Source: an uncultured Kangiella sp.
GTDB taxonomy: Bacteria > Pseudomonadota > Gammaproteobacteria > Enterobacterales > DSM-103792
DNA length: 10,900 nucleotides
Reading direction: 5' to 3'
Assembly (NCBI GenBank): GCA_946480585.1
Contig: CAMLKQ010000048.1
Location: forward strand, 1 to 10,900
Position numbers and translations under genes: made by a program. Of the stretch, positions 5,995-10,900 are shown one piece after another. How positions within the stretch are numbered: the stretch's first letter is position 1; each line of letters opens with the position of its first letter. Under the pieces are notes generated by a model. It was not told the origin of the DNA. It made no database searches and saw only the letters and a list, made by a program, of their open reading frames with translations.

Positions 5995-7539
5995 ATGACC
6001 CTTGCTGCCCTGCCGTTTCCCGCCGGCGCCCCGGTGCTGGCGCCTGCGGCCGTGCGCGCGCTGGAACAGCGGGTCGCCAGCGAAGACGGCATTCCGACCG
6101 CGGAGCTGATGGCGCGCGCCGGCGCCGCCGCGTTCGCTGTGCTGCGCGAGCGTTGGCCGCAGGCGCAGCGCATCACCGTGGTTTGTGGCCGCGGCAACAA
6201 TGCCGGCGATGGTTATGTGCTGGCTCGCCATGCCTATCAGGCCGGCCTGCAGGTCCAGGTTCTACAGCTGCCGGGCGAACCAACCGATACCGGTTCTCAC
6301 GTCAGCGATGCCGCTGCCGCGCTGGCCGCCTTGCCGGTGCCGCCGGAAGGGTTTGAGCCGGGCAAGCTCGCTGATGCCGATGTCATTGTCGATGCCTTGT
6401 TCGGCATCGGCTTGCGCGGCAAGCCCCATTCCGCTGCGGCGCTGGTGATCGCCGCGATCAACGCCAGTCACAAGCCCGTGCTCGCGCTCGATATCCCGTC
6501 CGGACTCGATGCCGAAACCGGCGCCGGTGTCGCCCATGCCGTGCATGCCAACGCAACGGTGACCTTCGTTGCGGTCAAGCCGGGTCTGGTAACTGGCCGT
6601 GCCATCGAGGCCGTCGGTGAGCTGATTTACCGGTCGCTTGGAATCGCGGCGAGCCGGCTCAGCAGTTCCACCGAATGGTTGTCGCTCGCCGATCTGCAAG
6701 CACGGTTGCCGCTGCGGCGCCGGGCCAGCCACAAAGGCGAGCAGGGTCATGTGTTGGTGATCGGTGGCAGCGCCGGCATGGGCGGTGCTGCCCGTCTGGC
6801 AGGTGAAGCGGCGCTGCGGACCGGTGCCGGCCTGGTCAGCGTGTATTGCCATCGCGACTATGCCGGTGGCCTGCTCGCGGCGCGGCCCGAGCTGATGGTC
6901 ACCGGTTACGAGCCGGTGCCGGATTTTCACCAGATGGACCCGTTGGTGGCGCGCGCTGACGTCATCGTTGTCGGGCCCGGTTTGTCGACCGCCGCGTGGG
7001 CGATGCCGGTGGTCGAGCATGTGCTGCACGCTGCGCCGGACTCGGCACTCAAGCGCCAGCGCACGCTGCTGCTCGATGCCGACGCACTGAACCTGCTGGC
7101 CATGCGACCGCCGGCGGAACCGCTGGGTCAGGTGATCTTGACACCGCACCCGGGTGAGGCCGCGCGCTTGCTCGGCGTGACCACGGCCGAGATCGAAGCT
7201 GACCGGTGGCAGGCGGTGCGCGAGTTGCAACGCCGTTATGGCGGCGTGGTGGTGCTGAAAGGCGCCGGCACCTTGGTCTGCGACGGTCATCATGTCAGCG
7301 CCATTGCCGGCGGCAACCCCGGCATGGCCAGTGGCGGCATGGGCGATGTGCTGGCCGGTGTTATCGGTGCGCTGTGCGGACAAGGCTTTAACCGGTTCGA
7401 CGCCGCCCGGCTCGGCGTCGCCTTGCATGGCTGGGCGGCCGATCAGGCCGTCGAGCAGCGCGGCGGCGAACGCGGCTTGCTGGCCAGCGATTTGTTCGCG
7501 CATTTTGCCGCCGGCCTGCAGCCGCCCCGGCCGTCATGA
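5995..7539 (+). CDS. nnr: Bifunctional NAD(P)H-hydrate repair enzyme Nnr (epimerase + ADP-dependent dehydratase)
   Basis: Nnr repairs NADH and NADPH damaged by hydration. The N-terminal domain epimerises R- and S-NAD(P)HX and the C-terminal domain dehydrates S-NAD(P)HX using ADP. The protein has 514 residues, as usual for the fused form. The epimerase half (about 14-225) has the nucleotide loop VVCGRGNNAGDGY at 62-74 and LDIPSGLDAETG further on. The dehydratase half (about 235-505) has a glycine-rich VIGGSAGMGG, TPHPGEAARLLG from 383, and the catalytic loop SGGMGDVLAG at 446-455 with D451. The start suits the family, whose domain begins with an alignable stretch at VRALEQ. No strong Shine-Dalgarno is seen, so translation may be coupled to orn, 9 bases upstream. 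The TGA stop overlaps a possible tsaE ATG. Confidence 0.97.
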   Translation: MTLAALPFPAGAPVLAPAAVRALEQRVASEDGIPTAELMARAGAAAFAVLRERWPQAQRITVVCGRGNNAGDGYVLARHAYQAGLQVQVLQLPGEPTDTGSHVSDAAAALAALPVPPEGFEPGKLADADVIVDALFGIGLRGKPHSAAALVIAAINASHKPVLALDIPSGLDAETGAGVAHAVHANATVTFVAVKPGLVTGRAIEAVGELIYRSLGIAASRLSSSTEWLSLADLQARLPLRRRASHKGEQGHVLVIGGSAGMGGAARLAGEAALRTGAGLVSVYCHRDYAGGLLAARPELMVTGYEPVPDFHQMDPLVARADVIVVGPGLSTAAWAMPVVEHVLHAAPDSALKRQRTLLLDADALNLLAMRPPAEPLGQVILTPHPGEAARLLGVTTAEIEADRWQAVRELQRRYGGVVVLKGAGTLVCDGHHVSAIAGGNPGMASGGMGDVLAGVIGALCGQGFNRFDAARLGVALHGWAADQAVEQRGGERGLLASDLFAHFAAGLQPPRPS

Positions 7540-7577
7540 TCGTTCGCCATTCCGACCTGCCTGTCCGAGAAACCTGT

Positions 7578-8063
7578 ATGACGATGAGCCATTTTTTGCC
7601 GGACGAAGCCGCCACCGAGGCGGTCGGCGCGGCACTGGCGCCGCTGCTGCGCGGCGGTGAAGTGATTGCGCTGTCCGGCGATCTGGGGGCCGGCAAAACC
7701 ACTTTGGTGCGCGGCCTGCTGCGCGCGCTTGGCCACACCGGCGCGGTCAAAAGCCCGACTTACACGCTGGTCGAGAGCTATCGGCTGCCGGCCTATGAGC
7801 TGCACCATTTCGACTTGTACCGGCTCGCTGACCCGAGCGAGCTCGACTACCTCGGTCTGGACGAGTTCCTGCATCCGGGCGCCGTTTGCCTGTTCGAATG
7901 GCCGGAACGCGGTGCTGGCGTATTGCCGGCCGGACTGACCCTTTTCCTGCGCCGCGACGGCAGCGGCCGGCAGTTGCAGCTGCAAGCCGAGGGGCCGGTT
8001 GCTCAGGAATTGGTCAAAAAACTTGATTTTTCAATGAAATCAACAGACTATTTAAAGGTCTGA
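7578..8063 (+). CDS. tsaE: tRNA N6-adenosine threonylcarbamoyltransferase ATPase subunit TsaE
   Basis: TsaE is the P-loop ATPase that works with TsaD and TsaB to place the t6A modification on ANN-decoding tRNAs. With this start it has 161 residues, against about 153 in E. coli. It shows Walker A GDLGAGKTT at 34-42, the switch-like SPTYTLVE at 59-66, HHFDLYRLADP at 76-86, and EWPERG at 107-112. Two starts are possible. ATG 7536 overlaps the nnr stop (ATGA) but adds 14 residues that look like nothing in the family. ATG 7578 has GAGA at 7567-7570 and gives a near-normal N-terminus, so I prefer it; ATG 7584 is a third option. The last 13 or so residues (from about LDFSMKS) extend past the usual end and are encoded in strikingly AT-rich DNA. 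Confidence 0.95.
   Translation: MTMSHFLPDEAATEAVGAALAPLLRGGEVIALSGDLGAGKTTLVRGLLRALGHTGAVKSPTYTLVESYRLPAYELHHFDLYRLADPSELDYLGLDEFLHPGAVCLFEWPERGAGVLPAGLTLFLRRDGSGRQLQLQAEGPVAQELVKKLDFSMKSTDYLKV
8014..8060 (+). promoter_or_regulatory. AT-rich island with inverted repeat and possible amiB promoter
   Basis: These 47 bases are about 26% GC inside DNA that is otherwise well above half GC. They contain a perfect inverted repeat TTGATTT (8023-8029) / AAATCAA (8037-8043). They also hold a loose promoter: TTGATT (8023-8028), a 17-base gap, and GACTAT (8046-8051). The island covers the 3' end of tsaE and lies just before amiB. An internal promoter or an operator is plausible, not shown. Confidence 0.3.
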
Positions 8064-8086
8064 AAGTTGTTTGGCAGGATTTGGCC

Positions 8087-9436
8087 ATGTTCAAGACCCT
8101 ACTGATGAGCGCACGGCGTGCGTGTGCGAGCCTGTTGCCGGTGGCGCTGGCCGGCACCGTTGCGACCAGCATTTGGGCGGTGGCTGAGGCAGCTGAAGTC
8201 AAAGGTTTGCGTGTCTGGCAGGCGCCGGACAACACCCGCGTGGTGCTCGATTTGAGCGCACCCACCGAATTTTCCGTCAGCACCCTGACCGGGCCGGATC
8301 GGCTGCTGATCGATCTGAAAAGCGGCAAGCTCGCGGTCAATCTCGACACGCTGGCGCTCGACAGCAATCTGGTCAGCAAGGCCCGGACCTCAACGCCGCC
8401 CGATGAGCAGACGCTGCGTCTGGTGCTCGATTTGGCGCAGGCCGTGGATCCGAAAGCGTTCGCGCTGAAACCGTTTCAGCAATACGGCGATCGGCTGGTC
8501 ATCGATCTGAAAGACAAGCAACAAATCAGCAAACCGCAGCCGGTGATCGAAGCGCCAAAATCCGATGACAACCGCGATGTGATCATCGCGGTCGATGCCG
8601 GCCACGGCGGCGATGATCCGGGCGCGCTCGGGCCGAAAGGCACCCGCGAAAAAGACGTCACGCTGGCGATTGCAAAAAAACTTGCGGCGCGCATCAACGC
8701 CACGCCCGGCATGAAAGCGGTGCTGACCCGTTCCGGCGATTACTTTGTGCCGCACCGCAAGCGCACGGCGATCGCCCGCGAACAGCGTGCAGATTTGTTC
8801 ATTTCAATTCACGCCGATGGTTTCAAGGACAAGCGTGCGCGCGGCTCCTCGGTCTGGGTGCTGTCGCACCGTGGTGCCCAGAGCGAAATGGGCCGCTGGC
8901 TGGAAGAAAAAGAAAGCGCTTCGGAATTGCTCGGTGGTGAAGATGCGCTCAGCCTCGCCAACTACGATGATGATGTCGCCAAGGTGCTGCTCGATCTGTC
9001 GATGTACAACGCGGTCGGTTCCAGTCTCGATGTCGGCTCGCATGTGCTGAACGAAATCAAGGGTGTGGTGCCGAAGCTGCACAACAAGCGGGTGCAGCAG
9101 GCCGGTTTTCTGGTGCTGAAGAATCCGGACATTCCGTCCATTCTGGTGGAAACCGCGTTCATCTCGAACCCGCAGGAAGAAGCGTTGCTGAAGGACGGCA
9201 AGCACCAGGACAAGCTGACCCAGGCGATAGTCGATGGTGTCAAAGGCTACTTCGAACAGCGGCCGCCGGAGGGCAGCCAGTTTGCCCAGCTCAAGCGCAG
9301 CAAGCATGTCATTGGTCGCGGCGACACCCTCGCGGATCTTGCCAGCCGTTACAAGGTCAGTGTTGAAGCCATCAAGGCCAAAAACGATTTGAAAAGCGAT
9401 CGTCTGCTGGTCGGTCAGGTATTGATGATCCCCTGA
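8087..9436 (+). CDS. amiB: N-acetylmuramoyl-L-alanine amidase, AmiB/AmiC type, with LysM
   Basis: A periplasmic zinc amidase that cuts the peptide stem from muramic acid to split septal peptidoglycan, normally activated by EnvC or NlpD. The protein has 449 residues. An export signal occupies about 1-36 (basic start with an RR pair, hydrophobic core, likely cleavage near AEAA). An AMIN domain that targets the septum spans about 37-140, and the Amidase_3 domain about 160-390. The zinc and catalytic residues are visible: H173 in GHGG, E188 in TREKD, H242 in SIHAD and E355 in VETAF. A LysM peptidoglycan-binding repeat ends the protein (about 406-449). The frame opens at TTG 8081, but AGGA at 8076-8079 sits 7 bases before ATG 8087. 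The place between tsaE and mutL favours the name amiB. Confidence 0.95.
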   Translation: MFKTLLMSARRACASLLPVALAGTVATSIWAVAEAAEVKGLRVWQAPDNTRVVLDLSAPTEFSVSTLTGPDRLLIDLKSGKLAVNLDTLALDSNLVSKARTSTPPDEQTLRLVLDLAQAVDPKAFALKPFQQYGDRLVIDLKDKQQISKPQPVIEAPKSDDNRDVIIAVDAGHGGDDPGALGPKGTREKDVTLAIAKKLAARINATPGMKAVLTRSGDYFVPHRKRTAIAREQRADLFISIHADGFKDKRARGSSVWVLSHRGAQSEMGRWLEEKESASELLGGEDALSLANYDDDVAKVLLDLSMYNAVGSSLDVGSHVLNEIKGVVPKLHNKRVQQAGFLVLKNPDIPSILVETAFISNPQEEALLKDGKHQDKLTQAIVDGVKGYFEQRPPEGSQFAQLKRSKHVIGRGDTLADLASRYKVSVEAIKAKNDLKSDRLLVGQVLMIP

Positions 9437-9456
9437 GCCAGTCCCGGCAGTGCCAG

Positions 9457-9488
9457 CGGCCCGCCATTGTCGGGCCGTTTCTTTTTTT
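9457..9488 (+). terminator. Intrinsic terminator after amiB
   Basis: CGGCCCG (9457-9463) pairs perfectly with CGGGCCG (9471-9477) around a 7-base loop, followed by TTTCTTTTTTT (9478-9488). It begins 20 bases after the amiB stop and ends 84 bases before mutL, so mutL should depend on read-through or its own promoter. Confidence 0.88.
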
Positions 9489-9534
9489 GCCGCCGTTTTG
9501 GCTCAGTGAGCCCGCGGCGTAGCAGCGAATTCGG

Positions 9535-9540
9535 TACACT
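9535..9540 (+). promoter_or_regulatory. Weak candidate -10 for mutL
   Basis: TACACT matches four of six -10 positions and lies 32 bases before the GTG start, downstream of the amiB terminator. No -35 is visible at a usable distance. It is listed because the terminator implies that some promoter must lie in 9489-9572. Confidence 0.2.
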
Positions 9541-9572
9541 GGCAGCCGTCATTTCCTTGCTCGCCGCGCCCC

Positions 9573-10900
9573 GTGTCCACTGCCCGCATCCAGCTGCTGT
9601 CGCCCCGTCTTGCCAACCAGATCGCCGCCGGCGAGGTGGTCGAGCGGCCGGCATCCGTGGTCAAGGAACTGCTCGAAAACAGCCTGGATGCCGGCGCAAC
9701 CCGCATCGACATCGAGCTGGAGCGCGGTGGCATTCAGCTGATCCGGATCACTGACAACGGTAGCGGCATTCATCCGGACGATCTGCCGCTGGCGCTGGCG
9801 CGGCACGCCACCAGCAAAATCGCCAGCCTCGATGATCTGGCCGCGGTGATGTCGCTCGGGTTTCGTGGTGAGGCACTCGCCAGCATTGCGTCGGTCGCCA
9901 AACTGTTGCTGATTTCACGCCACCGCGGCGAAAACGCCGCCTGGCAGGCGTTTGCCGAAGGTGCCGGCATGCAGGTGCAAGTGCAACCGGCCGCGCTCAG
10001 CGAAGGCACCCGCATCGAAGTGCGCGATCTGTTTTTCAATACACCGGCCCGGCGCCGGTTTTTGCGCAGCGAAGCGACTGAATTCGCCCACATCGAGGAT
10101 GTCGTGCGGCGGGTGGCGCTCGCCCGAGCCGACGTCAGCTTCAGTCTGAAACACAATGGCCGCAGCATTCGTCACTGGCGTGCCGACCGCGCCGGACAGG
10201 CGTTGACCGAGCGGCTTGGTGCCGTACTCGGCCGCAGTTTTCTGGTCGGCGCGCAACCGCTGGATCTCGCGCTTGATAACGTGCATCTGCATGGCTATGT
10301 CGGTCACCCCGATCAGCACCGTGCTCAGGCCGATGGCCAGTTCGTGTTCGTCAACGGCCGCGCCATTCGCGATCGGGTGGTGAGCCACGCCATTCGCGCC
10401 GGCTTTGCCGATCGGATCCCGCCCGGTCGTTCTCCGTGTTACGCGCTGTTTCTTGAATTGCCGGCGACCGATGTCGACGTCAATGTGCACCCGACCAAAC
10501 ACGAAGTGCGGTTTCGTAACGCACGCTGGTTGCACGACTGGCTCACTCGCGCGGTCGCCGATGCTGTTGCCCGCACGCAGGAACACATCGATACCAATAC
10601 CGGCGAAGTGATGGCGATGAGTTATCCCGCCTTGACGCCGACCGCAGCAGCGAGTGCGATGGCGGTGCGGGAAGCGAGCGCGGCGTTTTCATCACCACAG
10701 CCAGCGTCTGCTTCGCCACGCCCGGCGTCGACAAATTTCGCTGAACGGCTTCAGGCCGTGTCAGTGCCGTCCGCAGCCAAAGCGATGACGAATGTCGACA
10801 CCGTTGCAACGCCATCTGCTGCCACGTCAGCCAGCAGCAGCGCGCGCGTTTCGCGAGCGCTGGCTGCAGCCAATGATCGTGCCGATGAGCGCTGGTTGCA
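9573..10900 (+). CDS. mutL: DNA mismatch repair protein MutL, N-terminal part (3' end cut by window edge)
   Basis: MutL links MutS mismatch recognition to strand cleavage and removal. The frame is open from 9573 to the window end, giving 442 full codons. The GHKL ATPase domain is complete, with E32 and N36 in [17 protein letters not shown] at 61-65, RHATSKI and GFRGEAL at 96-102. The transducer domain ends near [11 protein letters not shown] at 304-314. Each ATPase motif sits three residues later than in E. coli MutL, which supports the GTG start and its short VSTARIQ opening. No Shine-Dalgarno precedes this GTG. From about residue 350 the sequence turns into an Ala/Ser/Pro/Thr-rich linker that continues to the edge. 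The C-terminal dimerisation domain, and whether it has an endonuclease motif, lie outside the window. Confidence 0.96.
   Translation, partial: MSTARIQLLSPRLANQIAAGEVVERPASVVKELLENSLDAGATRIDIELERGGIQLIRITDNGSGIHPDDLPLALARHATSKIASLDDLAAVMSLGFRGEALASIASVAKLLLISRHRGENAAWQAFAEGAGMQVQVQPAALSEGTRIEVRDLFFNTPARRRFLRSEATEFAHIEDVVRRVALARADVSFSLKHNGRSIRHWRADRAGQALTERLGAVLGRSFLVGAQPLDLALDNVHLHGYVGHPDQHRAQADGQFVFVNGRAIRDRVVSHAIRAGFADRIPPGRSPCYALFLELPATDVDVNVHPTKHEVRFRNARWLHDWLTRAVADAVARTQEHIDTNTGEVMAMSYPALTPTAAASAMAVREASAAFSSPQPASASPRPASTNFAERLQAVSVPSAAKAMTNVDTVATPSAATSASSSARVSRALAAANDRADERWL

Noticed and set aside
6262..7503. 413-codon antisense open frame within nnr
   Set aside because: nnr is certain on the opposite strand. 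The antisense product is His/Gln/Arg-rich with no motif, a usual shadow of GC-rich codon bias.
8023..8043. FNR/CRP-like dyad TTGAT...ATCAA before amiB
   Set aside because: The spacing is 11 bases rather than the 4 of an FNR box. I keep it only as an unassigned inverted repeat.
1..10900. CRISPR arrays, insertion sequences, toxin-antitoxin pairs, phage or defence genes
   Set aside because: No regular repeat-spacer pattern, transposase motifs or terminal repeats are seen, and every sizeable interval is filled by a recognisable conserved gene.

Overview
The window reads as a chromosomal segment of a gammaproteobacterium with a GC-rich genome. It holds nine complete protein genes and two partial ones, packed closely, with no stretch over 300 bases lacking a gene. 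I see no tRNA, rRNA, insertion sequence, integrase, CRISPR array or phage gene. The core order rsgA / orn / nnr / tsaE / amiB / mutL, with motAB beside it, matches the well-known neighbourhood in Pseudomonas and, in part, Escherichia. That order, with the sequence motifs, is the basis for the taxonomic call. I cannot name the genus.

Left part (1-3232): the C-terminal two thirds or so of radA (recombination/branch migration) runs rightward and ends facing a small PilZ-domain gene. The PilZ protein closely resembles the c-di-GMP receptor PA4608/MapZ, which also lies beside radA in Pseudomonas. Divergent from the PilZ gene are motA and motB, the flagellar stator, with every key residue I checked present. 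A strong bidirectional terminator separates motB from the convergent ompW.

Middle (3233-5418): three leftward genes. ompW encodes an outer-membrane barrel. Upstream of it are a pterin-4a-carbinolamine dehydratase gene and rsgA (ribosome assembly GTPase), which look like a two-gene operon with a 10-base gap. A 104-base divergent promoter region separates this operon from orn. Good -10 elements for the two directions lie about 10 bases apart, so the two promoters should overlap.

Right part (5419-10900): orn (oligoribonuclease), nnr (NAD(P)H-hydrate repair), tsaE (tRNA t6A synthesis ATPase), amiB (septal peptidoglycan amidase with LysM) and the 5' two thirds or so of mutL (mismatch repair), all rightward. 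orn to amiB looks like one transcription unit. An AT-rich island at the tsaE/amiB junction may hold an internal promoter, and a clear intrinsic terminator separates amiB from mutL.

Most of this is conserved housekeeping DNA. The feature most worth a second look is the neighbourhood of a MapZ-like c-di-GMP receptor, the flagellar stator it could influence, and Orn, which finishes c-di-GMP breakdown. In Pseudomonas, as I recall it, these sit at two separate loci. I do not see a clearly new multi-gene system.
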